Notes: generated by a model from the letters alone, not told the origin. 64,000 nucleotides of DNA from Methylocystis sp. Sn-Cys (GCF_016745395.1 NZ_JAERVJ010000002.1:62001-126000), one strand, 5' to 3'; counted from the stretch's first letter, positions 1 through 8,994 are shown. Numbers and translations are program-made.

Positions 1-862
1 CGAACATCGCCTCCATTTGTTCCCCGCCCGCCGTCGCGCGCCAATGATGCGTCAAGGCGCGCGCCAGAAAGAGAAAGCCGATCGCTGCGCCGCCGCCGAT
101 CAGCGCGCCGCGGAACCCCAAGGCGAGAAAGCGGCGCTGGAACTCGCGCGCGATAAAAGTGTCGGCCGCGCCGACGATATGCAGCACTTCGACGATCTCG
201 CGGTTGGTGGCGACGGCTGCGCGCGTCGCTGATGCAACAGCGATGCCCATGGCGCCGAGGATGAGGACGAAAATCATCGTCGAGACGGCGACGGCCGCGC
301 GCGCCATATCTCCGAGCCGTTCGAGAAACAGGCGGTGGTCATCGAGCACGGCGTTGGGGACAGCCTCGGTCAGCTCCGCGCGTAGAACCAAGAGATCGGG
401 CCGCTCCTTGGGATCGAGCTTCACCACGATCATGCGCGGCGTGGGAAGCTCGGAAAGGTCGAGGCCCTCGCCGAGCCAGGGCGACAGCAGCGATTCCGAC
501 TCGGCCTTCGTATAGACCTGCGCCTCGCGCACGCCGGGGGTTTTTCGCAAAAGTTCGGCCGCCGTCGCGAGATCGGCGTCGATGTCGCGACCCGGCGTGG
601 GCCGTACCTGGACGCTGGCTTCGCTCGACGCCTCGGCGCGCCATTCGACGCTCGCCTGTGAGACGAGCAGCGCGGCGCCGGCGGCGAGGGCCGCGAGGAA
701 GGTCATGATCGCAATGACGATGACGAGCGAGCGGCCGGCGACAGAATCGGTCGGCACGAGCGGCGAGCGGAAGGCGGCGGCGTCCTCCTCGGCGGCGGGC
801 GCCGGCTGGCGCAGGACGCCGGCGCGCGCGAGGAGATCGGCGACGAAAGGCGGCAGCTCCAT
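1..862 (-). CDS. ftsX: Cell division ABC transporter permease FtsX (3' end cut by window edge)
   Basis: Membrane subunit of the FtsEX complex, which couples septal-ring ATP hydrolysis to activation of peptidoglycan hydrolases. The frame is open from an ATG at 862 to the left edge, giving 287 residues. A cytoplasmic N-terminus is followed by a first membrane segment (about residues 45-67), an extracytoplasmic domain (70-185), a second segment (190-211) and the start of a third (about 249-268). This matches the four-helix FtsX topology with the last helix missing. It starts 5 bp after the ftsE stop, so the two are co-transcribed. FtsX is far more likely than a generic MacB-type permease because of the small size and the ftsE partner. 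Confidence 0.9.
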   Translation of the reverse strand, partial: MELPPFVADLLARAGVLRQPAPAAEEDAAAFRSPLVPTDSVAGRSLVIVIAIMTFLAALAAGAALLVSQASVEWRAEASSEASVQVRPTPGRDIDADLATAAELLRKTPGVREAQVYTKAESESLLSPWLGEGLDLSELPTPRMIVVKLDPKERPDLLVLRAELTEAVPNAVLDDHRLFLERLGDMARAAVAVSTMIFVLILGAMGIAVASATRAAVATNREIVEVLHIVGAADTFIAREFQRRFLALGFRGALIGGGAAIGFLFLARALTHHWRATAGGEQMEAMF

Positions 863-867
863 TCGCC

Positions 868-1530
868 TCACTCGAAAATATGCAGACGGCCGTCCGCGAG
901 CACGAGGCGCCGCGCGGCTTCATATTGGTCCATCAGGCTCAGATCATGCGTCGCGATCACGACCGCCGTCCCGGATTTGTGCAGCTCCACAAAGAGCCGC
1001 AAAATGCGGCGGGCGAGAGTCGGATCGACATTTCCGGTCGGCTCGTCGGCGAGCAGGAGCTTTGGCTGCGAGATCAGCGCCCGCGCGATGGAGGCGCGCT
1101 GCTTCTCGCCGCCCGAGAGCACGGTGGGCAGGCTATGCTTTCGCTCGCCGAGGCCGACCCATTTCAGGAGCTCGATGACCTCCGAGCGATAGCTTGCCTC
1201 CTCGCGCCCCAGAACGCGTAGCGGCAGCGCCACATTCTCATAGACGGTCAAATGGTCGAGAAGGCGGAAGTCCTGGAAGACGACGCCGATCCGCCGGCGG
1301 GCGTCGGCGATCTCATCCGTCTCGAGCGTCGCCGCGTCCCGGCCGAAAATATTGATAAGACCGCGCGTCGGCTTCAGCGCCATGATGATGAGCCGCATCA
1401 GCGTCGTCTTGCCAGCGCCCGACGGGCCGGTAAGGAACTGGAAGGACCGCGGCGCGATCTGGAAGGTGAGGTCGCGTAGGGTTTCCGGGCCGACGCCATA
1501 GCGCAAGCCGACATTCTCGAAGCTCAGCAC
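868..1530 (-). CDS. ftsE: Cell division ATP-binding protein FtsE
   Basis: ATPase subunit of FtsEX at the division septum. All ABC landmarks are present in 220 residues, the usual FtsE length: Walker A GPSGAGKTT (35-43), Q-loop Q86, signature LSGGEKQR (138-145), Walker B LLLADEPT (158-165) and H-loop H195. The start is a GTG at 1530, with GGAG about 10 nt upstream. The gene is followed directly by ftsX, the conserved order. Confidence 0.95.
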   Translation of the reverse strand: MLSFENVGLRYGVGPETLRDLTFQIAPRSFQFLTGPSGAGKTTLMRLIIMALKPTRGLINIFGRDAATLETDEIADARRRIGVVFQDFRLLDHLTVYENVALPLRVLGREEASYRSEVIELLKWVGLGERKHSLPTVLSGGEKQRASIARALISQPKLLLADEPTGNVDPTLARRILRLFVELHKSGTAVVIATHDLSLMDQYEAARRLVLADGRLHIFE

Positions 1531-1885
1531 CGGTTTGCCGCTCCAGGCGATCGAGCCGCGTCAAAAGCGGCGGTTGGGTTGCTGGGAATCAGCGTCGAAG
1601 GATAGCAGTTCACGCGCTCTTAACCATAACAGCGCCTAATGGACGCAGGGCCATCGGGTGAATGGCGCGCCGGTATCGTTAGCCCAGATACCTCCCCTTT
1701 ACGGGGAGGCGCCGGGTGGGGCTCGCGCCGCAACGGTAGCGGTGGGGCTTTGCCCCATCCGACCCCGCTTACGCGGGGCCACCCTCCCCGTAAAGGGGAG
1801 GGATCGGCTGACGTCCGGCATTCATCCGGTTGCCCTGCCGGTGGCGACGGCTCGCCGATCAGCGTTGCGACAGCGGGAACCTGAA
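1531..1885. other. Intergenic region between divergent ftsE and the DUF3426-like gene
   Basis: This 355-bp gap must hold the promoters for ftsEX (leftward) and the DUF3426-like gene (rightward). The only structure I can name is the family B repeat at 1691-1802. An open frame in phase with the downstream gene runs back to 1658, but that extension translates the repeat and is probably not expressed. Confidence 0.6.
1691..1802. repeat. Family B paired-palindrome repeat, copy 1
   Basis: CCTCCCC-TTTAC-GGGGAGG forms one hairpin at the left end and CCCTCCCCG-TAAA-GGGGAGGG another at the right. They are joined by a segment rich in GGGTGGGG/CCCCATCC that can itself pair. The same architecture recurs in the array at 9880-10640, inside dnaE2 (27757-27881) and, diverged, at 12845-12957. 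Confidence 0.8.
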
Positions 1886-2485
1886 ATGAGCTTTACTCGA
1901 GAGGACATCCACCGGAGCAGCGCGCAGCGGGAAATCGCGGCCGAAGCCTCGAGCGAGTTCCCGCACGCTCCAAGCTATGAGGAGATGTGGGGCAGGCCCC
2001 CGCGTCCCGTCGCGCATCAGGCGCGGCAGGTCAAGCGGGACCGTGCGCCAATCGTGGCCGCCATCATCGCGATCATCATGGGCGCCACGGCGATGATCGC
2101 CATGCGGGAGCGGATCGTCCGCATCGCCCCGCCACTCGCGTCGAGCTATCGCGCGCTCGGCATGCCGGTCAATCTCGCGGGGCTGGAGCTGCGCGAGGTG
2201 CGCTCGCGCATCGTGATGGACGGCGCGCGCCGGGTGCTCGTCACCGAGGGCGAGATCGTCAATATCCGCCGCGAGCGCAACGCCGTCCCCGCCATCTCGC
2301 TTGCCGTGCGGGGGGCGAATGGCCTCGATCGCTACCGCTGGACGACTTCGGCGCCGAAGTCGCGGTTGGACGCCGGCGAGAAGATCGCGTTCCGCGCCCG
2401 CCTTGCGTCGCCGCCGGAAGACGGCGCCGAGGTGCTGGTCCGCTTCGCCAAGCTGGAGGCGCAGAAGGGTCGAGCGTCAGACTAA
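1886..2485 (+). CDS. DUF3426-like single-pass membrane protein
   Basis: 199 residues starting MSFTREDIH. The N-terminus is hydrophilic, one membrane segment lies at about 55-73 (IVAAIIAIIMGATAMIAM), and the C-terminal domain (from about 88) has the GxxVNL.GLELR pattern seen in DUF3426 proteins. In Hyphomicrobiales a zinc-ribbon/DUF3426 protein often lies divergent from ftsE, and the context fits. Unlike those relatives this one shows no N-terminal CxxC zinc ribbon, so it is either a shorter form or has lost the ribbon; a repeat lies immediately upstream. The ATG at 1886 is preferred over the in-frame opening at 1658 because the extension is repeat-encoded. The 3' end overlaps the convergent murJ by 9 bp. 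Confidence 0.7.
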   Translation: MSFTREDIHRSSAQREIAAEASSEFPHAPSYEEMWGRPPRPVAHQARQVKRDRAPIVAAIIAIIMGATAMIAMRERIVRIAPPLASSYRALGMPVNLAGLELREVRSRIVMDGARRVLVTEGEIVNIRRERNAVPAISLAVRGANGLDRYRWTTSAPKSRLDAGEKIAFRARLASPPEDGAEVLVRFAKLEAQKGRASD

Positions 2486-4033
2486 AGCCGGCGATCGCTT
2501 CACGCGCGCACGCAGAGCGCCGATTTTGATTCCCATAAGGTGCAGCGCGCCAGCAAGGGCCGCGCCATAGACGACCGCGCCCGCCGCGCCCAAAAGAATG
2601 AGCGCCGCCAGATTGGCCTGAGAGCCGAAATGCGCCCCGAAGGCCAGCGCGGGCGCCCGGCCGAAAGCCGCGACCATCGCCAGCAGCGCGCAGCCGACGA
2701 CGGTCGCCCCCAGCGTCTTGGCGAAAGCGCGGTCGAAGTCGACAAATCCTCGCTCGATGGCGATCGCCAGGAGCGCGCCGAGATTGACCCAGACCTGGAC
2801 CGAGGTCCCCGTCGCGAGCCCGACCGCGCCGAGCGGCTGGAAAAGCACAATTTTGAGCGCGACATTCACGGCGAGCGCCGCAAGCGCGATCTTCATCGGC
2901 GTCGCCGTGTCGCCGCGCGACTGAAAGCTCGCCTTTGCAGACGCGATCAGCACCAGCGCCATCAGCCCGCCGCCGTAAGCGGCGAGCACGTCGCCGGCGG
3001 CAATGGCGTCGGCGGCGGTAAATCTGCCGCGCATAAAAAGCCCGGCGACGATGAGCTCCGGGATTGTCACGAAGGCGATGAAGAAGGGCGCGGCGAGCGC
3101 GATGGTCAGCGCCATTGTGCGGCTCTGCGCTTGATGCGCGCCGTCGACGTCGCCGGCGGCGATGCGGCGGCTCATCTCGGGGAGCAGCACGGTGCCTGCC
3201 GCAATCCCGATAACGCCGATGGGAAGCTGATACAGCCGCTCGGCATAGGAGATCGCCGATACGCCGCCATCCGCGAGCATGGAGGAAAGAATCGTGTCGG
3301 CGAAGACGGCGATCTGCGGGCTGGCCGATCCGATCACGGCCGGGCCAAGATTGATGAAAAACTCGCGCACGCGCGGCCAATGCGGCTTGCGCAGGCCGCG
3401 CAACACGCCGATGCGCCGCGCCCCCCACATGAGGAGGCCCAATTCCAGCGCGCCGGAGATCGTGACGCCCCAGCTCGCCGCATAGCCGGCGTTCGGAAAC
3501 AGAAAGGCGACGGCGAGCGCCGCCATCACCGTGAGATTCATGAGGTTGGGCGCAAAGGCCGGCAGCGCGAAACGGCCATGGGCGTTGAGCGTGCCCATGT
3601 GCAGCGCGAAGAGCGTCATGAAGAGGAGGTAGGGAAAGGTGATGCGCGTCAGGCTCACGGCCAGCGCGAATTTCTCCGGCCGATCGCCGAGCCCCGGCGC
3701 CAGCAGCCCGACGAATTGCGGCGCGAAGAGCCAGACGAGGGCAAGCAGCACGATCTGCGAGACGAGGAGCAGCGTATAGACCTCGCCGGCGAATTCCTCC
3801 GCCGGCTCGGCGCCGTCCTGTTCCAGCGCCTTGGCGTAGCAGGGGATATAAGCGGCGTTGAAAGCGCCCTCGCCGAAAATGCTGCGGAAACTGTTGGGCA
3901 GGCGCTGTGCAATGAAGAAAGCGTCGGAAACGACGCCCGCGCCCATGATCGCCGATTGCATCGCGAGCGACAGAAAGCCCGTGAGCCGCGAGAGCAGGGT
4001 GAAACCGCCGACCGAGAGAAGATTGCGAATCAT
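2477..4033 (-). CDS. murJ: Lipid II flippase MurJ (MviN)
   Basis: 518-residue polytopic membrane protein of the MOP/MviN family, which moves lipid II across the inner membrane for peptidoglycan synthesis. The N-terminus (RNLLSVGGFTLLSRLTGF) and the SIFGEGAFNAAYIP segment are characteristic, and the length is that of typical MurJ (510-530) with about 14 hydrophobic segments. It starts at an ATG at 4033. Its neighbours are envelope and division genes. Confidence 0.95.
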   Translation of the reverse strand: MIRNLLSVGGFTLLSRLTGFLSLAMQSAIMGAGVVSDAFFIAQRLPNSFRSIFGEGAFNAAYIPCYAKALEQDGAEPAEEFAGEVYTLLLVSQIVLLALVWLFAPQFVGLLAPGLGDRPEKFALAVSLTRITFPYLLFMTLFALHMGTLNAHGRFALPAFAPNLMNLTVMAALAVAFLFPNAGYAASWGVTISGALELGLLMWGARRIGVLRGLRKPHWPRVREFFINLGPAVIGSASPQIAVFADTILSSMLADGGVSAISYAERLYQLPIGVIGIAAGTVLLPEMSRRIAAGDVDGAHQAQSRTMALTIALAAPFFIAFVTIPELIVAGLFMRGRFTAADAIAAGDVLAAYGGGLMALVLIASAKASFQSRGDTATPMKIALAALAVNVALKIVLFQPLGAVGLATGTSVQVWVNLGALLAIAIERGFVDFDRAFAKTLGATVVGCALLAMVAAFGRAPALAFGAHFGSQANLAALILLGAAGAVVYGAALAGALHLMGIKIGALRARVKRSPALV

Positions 4034-4171
4034 TGCCTGCCTTTTAACAGGATCATTCTCGAAATCAGCGTCTCTTCCGCTGCCGGTGGCGCGCCGCGTC
4101 GAGAATCTCTAATTTCCGGATCGGGCGTTTCTCTGGCGCGGTTCTTAAGCGCGCCGCGTCGACTGGGCCAG

Positions 4172-4304
4172 TAATACGAGATCCACTTGATCGGTTCGGT
4201 GTCATTCCCGACGTTCGCGCAGCGAGCGATCGGGAAACCAGAGCAAAACCAGCGCTTCTGTGGCTCTGGATTCCCGGTCGGGCTTTCAGCCTGCCGGGAA
4301 TGAC
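4172..4304. repeat. Family D interspersed repeat, copy 1
   Basis: Begins TAATACGAGATCCACTTGAT and contains CATTCCCGACGTTCGCGC, then a GCGAGCGATCGGGAA arm and a second GGATTCCCGG...CCGGGAATGAC hairpin. The left arm is the reverse complement of the right arm of the copies at 25338-25383 and 58478-58524. It fills most of the 310-bp gap between murJ and the DUF2845 gene (4034-4344). Nothing else was recognised in that gap. Confidence 0.7.
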
Positions 4305-4344
4305 AAGCCCCAATGCAAGCTGCTCAAATGGGAATAAGTATCAC

Positions 4345-4698
4345 ATGAGATTAAACCTGCTCCTTGCCATCCCTTTGCTTGCGGCGAGTGTTGTCCCCGC
4401 CGCGGCGCTACGCTGCGGCTCGGAGCTTGTCGTTGAGGGGCAGTCCAAGTTCGAGGTGCTGCAGCGCTGCGGCGCGCCAGCCTATACGGATGAACATACA
4501 GAATATCGGGCCGGCGGGACGAACCCGACCATACCGAGGCCGCTCGACTCGCTCGAGCAAACCTATCCGCTTCCCGTGGCGCGCGAAGTGCGGATCGAGC
4601 AATGGGTCTATAATTTCGGCCCGACCCGGCTCATGCCGACGCTCACCTTCGAAAATGGCCGCCTCATCAAGATCGAGACGCTCGGCTACGGGAGATAG
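4345..4698 (+). CDS. DUF2845-type small secreted protein
   Basis: 117 residues with a cleavable signal peptide (MRLNLLLAIPLLAASVVPAAA) and a small domain holding two cysteines (C24 and C42, in the contexts LRCGS and LQRCGAP) that probably form a disulfide in the periplasm. The ..WVYNFGP...L.FENG.L..IE..GYG pattern is that of DUF2845 proteins, whose function is unknown. The ATG at 4345 is chosen because it begins the signal peptide; an in-frame opening 45 nt upstream lies in repeat sequence. Confidence 0.75.
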   Translation: MRLNLLLAIPLLAASVVPAAALRCGSELVVEGQSKFEVLQRCGAPAYTDEHTEYRAGGTNPTIPRPLDSLEQTYPLPVAREVRIEQWVYNFGPTRLMPTLTFENGRLIKIETLGYGR

Positions 4699-4710
4699 CC
4701 GCGCGCCGCC

Positions 4711-5790
4711 TCAGACGTGGCTGGGGGTGACGCGGTTGCGGCCCGAGGATTTCGACGCATAGAGGCAGGAGTCGGCGCGTTTGATGAGTTCGTCGGGCGT
4801 ATCATTGGCGCGCGATTGGGCGACGCCGAACGACGCCGTTATTTTCTGGGTCTGTGGCTTGCCGGCGATCTTCCAATTATTGCCATAGAGCCATCGCCGC
4901 ATTTTCTCGGCGACCGCGACGGCGGCCTCGATGTTGGCGTGGGGAAGGATGACCGCGAATTCCTCGCCGCCGAAACGGGCGACGGTGTCCTCCGCCCGCA
5001 CATGCTTCTGCATCTGATCGGCGAACATCTTCAGCACCTCGTCGCCCGCAAGATGCCCATGCTCGTCATTTATGCTCTTGAAGTGGTCGAGATCGGCCAG
5101 GATCAAGCTGATCGATGTTGCGCGCCGGTTGGCGTCCGCCAGGACATTGGCGAGCTTGGCGTCGAAATATCGCCGGTTAAAGGCCGACGTCAGAGTGTCC
5201 TTCTGAGTCTCGGCCTGCTTTTCCGCCAGCTCGAAGCGAAGCTTGCTGATCTGATCGCGCGAGTTGCGCAGGCTTGCCTGATAGGCCTCGGTCTCCTTCA
5301 ACATCTTCTGGTTTTCGGAGATCAGGAATTCGATGGCGGATCTCAGGCGTTCCGGGCTGCTCGCTTTCGCGAGCTCGGCGCTGCCTCTGAGCACGGAATC
5401 CGCGAATTTCTGATTGCGTTCCGCATAGCCCTGGAGGAGATCGATGATGGCGCCGATCCCCTCGTCGAGCTGGCCCCGCATGATCGCGAGCTTGGCCGGC
5501 GTGATTTTCGAGGCGCTCGATTTTTCCGTCACCAGTATCGTCCCGCCGATCATCGTCAGCGCGATCAGGGCGAGATTCCGGGTCAAGGCGAAAGGCTCGT
5601 GAACGACCTTGATGATCCTGCCGTCGGCTGTGGTTTCGGTCGTCCAGGACTGGACCGCCCACGACCAAAGGCTCGAAATGTCCGACGCGCCTTGCGCTTG
5701 CGCCTTCACCGTCATTCCAGCGAAGAACGCCGCGCAGAAAATGAGCGCGAAAATCGAAAGTAAGGGGGCGATGGACCGTAGGGATCTCAC
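4711..5790 (-). CDS. Diguanylate cyclase (GGDEF) with periplasmic and coiled-coil regions
   Basis: Predicted to make cyclic di-GMP from two GTP. Counting from the GTG at 5790 there are 359 residues: signal-like hydrophobic segment (8-26), short periplasmic loop, second membrane segment (about 73-87), a helical stretch likely to be coiled coil (160-197), and a GGDEF domain from about 198. The active site is GGEEF (274-278). An RAED inhibitory site lies exactly five residues before it, so product feedback is likely. The GTG start has GGAAG just upstream and gives a clean signal anchor; an ATG at 5901 is possible but would add 37 residues with a misplaced hydrophobic patch. Confidence 0.85.
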   Translation of the reverse strand: MRSLRSIAPLLSIFALIFCAAFFAGMTVKAQAQGASDISSLWSWAVQSWTTETTADGRIIKVVHEPFALTRNLALIALTMIGGTILVTEKSSASKITPAKLAIMRGQLDEGIGAIIDLLQGYAERNQKFADSVLRGSAELAKASSPERLRSAIEFLISENQKMLKETEAYQASLRNSRDQISKLRFELAEKQAETQKDTLTSAFNRRYFDAKLANVLADANRRATSISLILADLDHFKSINDEHGHLAGDEVLKMFADQMQKHVRAEDTVARFGGEEFAVILPHANIEAAVAVAEKMRRWLYGNNWKIAGKPQTQKITASFGVAQSRANDTPDELIKRADSCLYASKSSGRNRVTPSHV

Positions 5791-5996
5791 GGGGCTTCCA
5801 ATTCGCTCGACAACCAAAAGAAAGAAGAAGGCCGACGCATGGGGATCCGACCCGACACGCCGGCGTCCGCTTCCCGACTGCAGGAAGGAATCGGGAAGCA
5901 TCGGCGAGGATGGATCGGTAGCCTTGCTGGAAGCTGACGCTCCATTTCAAGGCCATCCCCAAAACGGGGATTTATCGCGCTCTTGTTAAGCAAGCG

Positions 5997-6413
5997 CTAA
6001 TGAGTTGGGCAATGCTGATAATAGCCGCCCGTGAGCTTGGTCACGCGCCCGGCGGCGTCGGCGCTCCACCGCAGGTTTCCACTGCGTCGGCATTTGTCGT
6101 TCAACCCCGCGCCGCGATCGTAAGTCGCGACGCGCTCCGGCGCGGCGGCGCGGGTGAAGCCCTGCGCGGCCAGCGCATCCAGAAGGTCCGATTCGGCGAA
6201 GCCCGCGGGAAAGGCGCGATCGAGGCGGGCGAGGAAGATTTCTTGATCCGCTTCGGTTTTCGAATCCGGCAGATTTTCGAGAAGCGGGGGCAAGGGCGCT
6301 TCTGCCCCGAACCAGACGAGGCGTAGCCCGAAGGCGAACGCCAGGAAAAGCAGGGCCGAGAAACCGAGAATAATTCCCAGCCGAGAGCCGGCGGGGCGCG
6401 CTGCGATCGTCAT
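5997..6413 (-). CDS. Hypothetical membrane-anchored protein
   Basis: 138 residues, not recognised. One N-terminal membrane segment (about 12-34) follows a short basic cytoplasmic tail, with an extracytoplasmic domain of about 100 residues after it. Two cysteines near the C-terminus (KCRRSG and YYQHCPTH) could form a disulfide. Composition and codon use match the neighbours. It starts with an ATG at 6413. Confidence 0.6.
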   Translation of the reverse strand: MTIAARPAGSRLGIILGFSALLFLAFAFGLRLVWFGAEAPLPPLLENLPDSKTEADQEIFLARLDRAFPAGFAESDLLDALAAQGFTRAAAPERVATYDRGAGLNDKCRRSGNLRWSADAAGRVTKLTGGYYQHCPTH

Positions 6414-6784
6414 GATCGGATCAAAATATCACCCTTCTATCCGGAGAGCGACTGTCCTTCCGGCCAACCGACCGAGCGCCGCTCCGGGGTAAGGAAGGGG
6501 AAACCAAACCGGCAAACATGTGAAATCCAATCGGTTTATCCGCGCGAAACACAATACGGGCGCGTTTTCGCAATAGTCTTGGACCGCTGATCAGGCATTA
6601 TGGCCAAGCTTACGTCGGCTCGAGGCACAATCAGGCCGGGGCGCGGCGGTGGGTCGGCGCGAGAGCAGGAGGAGCCACGCAAATCCCAGGGCGGATGCCC
6701 GGTCTGGGAAAATTACGGATCAGACAGATGCGTTGTTCGACGTCTCGTAGTTTCCATTTCAGATATGTCGCCAGGAGCTGAAAT
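6414..6784. other. Intergenic region with no recognised feature
   Basis: About 370 bp between a leftward gene and a small rightward gene; it presumably contains both promoters. No repeat-family copy or convincing reading frame was seen. A short frame at 6600-6830 has an unremarkable arginine-rich translation and no ribosome-binding site. Confidence 0.5.
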
Positions 6785-7000
6785 ATGTCCGACGTTAGCC
6801 TCGAGCCGCAATTTCAGGAAGACTCTGTAATCTATATCAGCGACATGAGCGCCGAGCTCGCCGACATGGCGATACGGTCCCAGTTGCCGACGGTCGCCCA
6901 TCTTCTTCAACTGGCCAGAATCGAAGCCCTGTCCGTGCTCGACAGAATTCCTGGCCCGAACGGCGCCGATCAATCCAGCGGCGACAAGGCCGCCGCTTGA
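6785..7000 (+). CDS. Small hypothetical protein (71 residues)
   Basis: Not recognised. A well-placed ribosome-binding site (CAGGAGCTGAAATATG) precedes the ATG at 6785. The central part (residues 20-55) looks like two amphipathic helices, and the C-terminus is polar and probably disordered. It is acidic, with no cysteine and no membrane segment. The initiation signal argues it is a real gene. Confidence 0.55.
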   Translation: MSDVSLEPQFQEDSVIYISDMSAELADMAIRSQLPTVAHLLQLARIEALSVLDRIPGPNGADQSSGDKAAA

Positions 7001-7023
7001 GCCGCGAGACGCAGTTGCGTGGG

Positions 7024-7042
7024 TGAAGGCGCGGCGCGCCTT
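7024..7042. terminator. GC-rich hairpin between convergent genes
   Basis: GAAGGCGCG and its complement form an almost perfect hairpin between the convergent ends of the small gene at 7000 and the glycosyltransferase at 7045. There is no long T-run, so it is only a candidate terminator. Confidence 0.4.
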
Positions 7043-7044
7043 CC

Positions 7045-8016
7045 TCATTCTTTGGCGCGTCGAGATTGCTTGTTTGCTTCCACCCGCTCCGCCACGAGAT
7101 AAAGCGGCCGTCCTTTCACCTCGTTGAAGATGCGCGCGACATATTCGCCGAGCACGCCAAGCGAGATGAGCTGGACGCCCGAGAAGAAGGCGATCGAGAC
7201 GACGAGCGTCGGAAAGCCGGGCGTATCGACGCCGAAAAGCATGGTCCGCACCCAATAATAGCCGGCGAGGCCCAGCGCGAAGATCGAGATCGCGAGCCCT
7301 ACATAAGTCCAGACTTTGAGCGGGATCGAGGAGAAGGACATGAGCCCGTCCAGAGCGAAGCTGACGAGACGGGTGAAGTTGAATTTCGATACGCCGCTCG
7401 CCCGCGCGTCGACCTCGAAAGGCACGCCGATCGATTTGAAGCCGATCCAGGCGTAGAGGCCTTTATTGAAACGGGCGCGTTCGCGCATGGAGAGCAAGGC
7501 GTCGACCGCCTGCCGATCGAGCAGACGAAAGTCGCCGGCGCCGGGCGGCAGCGAGACGTCGCCGAATTTTGCCAGCAGCCGGTAGAAAACCTCCGTGAAG
7601 ATGGTGCGCATCTTCGGGTCGCTCGCCCGGTCCGTGCGTTGGCCATAGACGTTTTTATAGCCCTCGCGCCATTTCTCGACGAATTGGATGATGACCTCGG
7701 GCGGATGCTGCAGGTCGGAATCCATGATGACGGCGGCGCGGCCGCGCGCATCGTCGAGACCCGCCGCAATCGCGACTTCCTTGCCGAAATTGCGCGAGAA
7801 GGAGAGGGCGCGAAAACGCGGCTCCTGTGCGCACAGGGCGCGCAATTCGTCCATGCTGGCGTCATGCGAGCCGTCGTCGACGAAGATCGCTTCGAAGCTC
7901 ACGCCCGCCTGCGCCAATGCGTGCGTGAGCCGCGCCGCAAGCGGGCGCAAATTGGCGCGCTCGTTGAAGACAGGGATGACGACCGATATATCGGGGGTCT
8001 CGATGGTGTCGCTCAT
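7045..8016 (-). CDS. GT2-family membrane glycosyltransferase (DPM1/ArnC/GtrB-like)
   Basis: Predicted to move a sugar from a nucleotide donor to a polyprenyl phosphate or a lipid at the inner membrane. The GT-A domain shows SVVIPVFNE (11-19), VDDGS (46-50), the metal-binding DSDLQHPPE (99-107) and the QRTDR/KMRTIF region. Two C-terminal membrane helices (about 233-257 and 270-292) are typical of the ArnC/GtrB subgroup. The start at 8016 (MSDTIETPD) fits family alignments; ATGs at 8052 or 8079 would overlap the divergent gene's initiation region. It is divergent from a YdjC/ChbG deacetylase with a gap of about 50 bp, so the pair may add and then deacetylate an N-acetyl sugar. The acceptor cannot be told from the sequence. 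Confidence 0.85.
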   Translation of the reverse strand: MSDTIETPDISVVIPVFNERANLRPLAARLTHALAQAGVSFEAIFVDDGSHDASMDELRALCAQEPRFRALSFSRNFGKEVAIAAGLDDARGRAAVIMDSDLQHPPEVIIQFVEKWREGYKNVYGQRTDRASDPKMRTIFTEVFYRLLAKFGDVSLPPGAGDFRLLDRQAVDALLSMRERARFNKGLYAWIGFKSIGVPFEVDARASGVSKFNFTRLVSFALDGLMSFSSIPLKVWTYVGLAISIFALGLAGYYWVRTMLFGVDTPGFPTLVVSIAFFSGVQLISLGVLGEYVARIFNEVKGRPLYLVAERVEANKQSRRAKE

Positions 8017-8066
8017 GACGCAGGCTTCAAGCAGAAATTCGTCGCGCGGCATAGATGGGAGGCGGG

Positions 8067-8927
8067 ATGGCCAAGGCAAATGAGCGGATCGTCGCCCTCT
8101 GCGCGGATGATTATGGCCTCTCCCAAGGGGTTTCGGTCGGCATTTTGAAAGCGCTCGACGCCGGGAGGTTGACGGCCGTCTCGGCGCTGGTGAACGGATC
8201 GCATTGGCCGGCGATGGGCCGTGACCTCCTGCGCCATTGCGAAAACGCCGACGTCGGCCTGCATTTCAACCTCACGCTCGGCCGCCCGCTCTCGCCCATG
8301 CCGAAGCTTGCGCCGACCGGGGCGTTTCCCGCAGTCCGGCAGGTCATTGGCCTCGCTATGAGCGGCAAGCTCCCCATGGAGGAGATTCGCGCCGAAATAG
8401 AGCGTCAGCTCGACCGTTTTGAGGCGGTGATGGAGCGCCGGCCCGATTTCGTCGACGGGCATCAACATATCCATGGGCTGCCGGGGATTCGCGAAGCGCT
8501 GCTCGACGCCATGGCGGCGCGTAAGCTCGCCGGCCGCGCCTGGGTGCGCGACGCCGCCGATGGGCCGCACCGCATCGCGTTGCGCCGCGCCCATATCGGC
8601 AAGGCGCTCGCGGTGCGCGCCCTGACCTCGGGCCTGCGCCGCGCCGCCAAATGGCGCGGCTTTGCGGTGAACGACGGTTTTTCCGGCTTTTCCGATTTCG
8701 ATCCGGGGAAGGATTACGCCAAGGCCTTCGAGACCTTTCTGCGCGCGCCAGGGCGGCGTCACCTCATCATGTGCCACCCGGGCCATGTGGACGACGAGCT
8801 GAAGGCGCTCGACCCGGTGACGATCACGCGGGAGCAGGAGCTGGCGTTTCTGTTGTCGCCGCGCATGCCGGAGATGCTGGAGAGGCGGGGGCTGAAACTC
8901 GGGCGGCTGAGCGCGGCGTTGAGGTGA
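8067..8927 (+). CDS. ChbG/YdjC (HpnK-like) carbohydrate deacetylase
   Basis: 286 residues of the YdjC family, metal-dependent deacetylases of N-acetylated sugars. The family metal and catalytic motifs are visible: ADDYGLS near residue 13, HFNLTLGRPL, DGHQHIHGLP, and CHPGH near the C-terminus. Start chosen at 8067 because GGGAGGCGGG lies 5 nt upstream; an ATG 12 nt earlier is embedded in that site. Divergent from the glycosyltransferase, so a joint role in glycolipid or hopanoid decoration is possible, but HpnK identity is not shown. Confidence 0.8.
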   Translation: MAKANERIVALCADDYGLSQGVSVGILKALDAGRLTAVSALVNGSHWPAMGRDLLRHCENADVGLHFNLTLGRPLSPMPKLAPTGAFPAVRQVIGLAMSGKLPMEEIRAEIERQLDRFEAVMERRPDFVDGHQHIHGLPGIREALLDAMAARKLAGRAWVRDAADGPHRIALRRAHIGKALAVRALTSGLRRAAKWRGFAVNDGFSGFSDFDPGKDYAKAFETFLRAPGRRHLIMCHPGHVDDELKALDPVTITREQELAFLLSPRMPEMLERRGLKLGRLSAALR

Positions 8928-8934
8928 TCGAACG

Positions 8935-8990
8935 GACCGCGCGCCTTCAGGCGCGCATTTTTTTGAGCGCGCCTGAAGGCGCGCGGTCCA
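8935..8990. terminator. Long inverted repeat (family F), probable bidirectional terminator
   Basis: GGACCGCGCGCCTTCAGGCG and its complement, about 24 bp per arm, enclose a short T-rich loop. It lies between the convergent chbG-like and nadC genes, an ideal place for a shared terminator. A second copy is at 30367-30422, with GCGAGCC replacing GCGCGCC in both arms, so pairing is kept by compensating changes. Confidence 0.7.
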
Positions 8991-8994
8991 GCGC

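Noticed and set aside
2540-4174. A 544-codon plus-strand frame opposite murJ
   Set aside because: Antisense shadow of murJ; the translation is Arg/Glu/His-rich with no family match.
6600-6830. A 76-codon plus-strand frame
   Set aside because: No ribosome-binding site, low-complexity start, and overlap with the better-supported gene at 6785.
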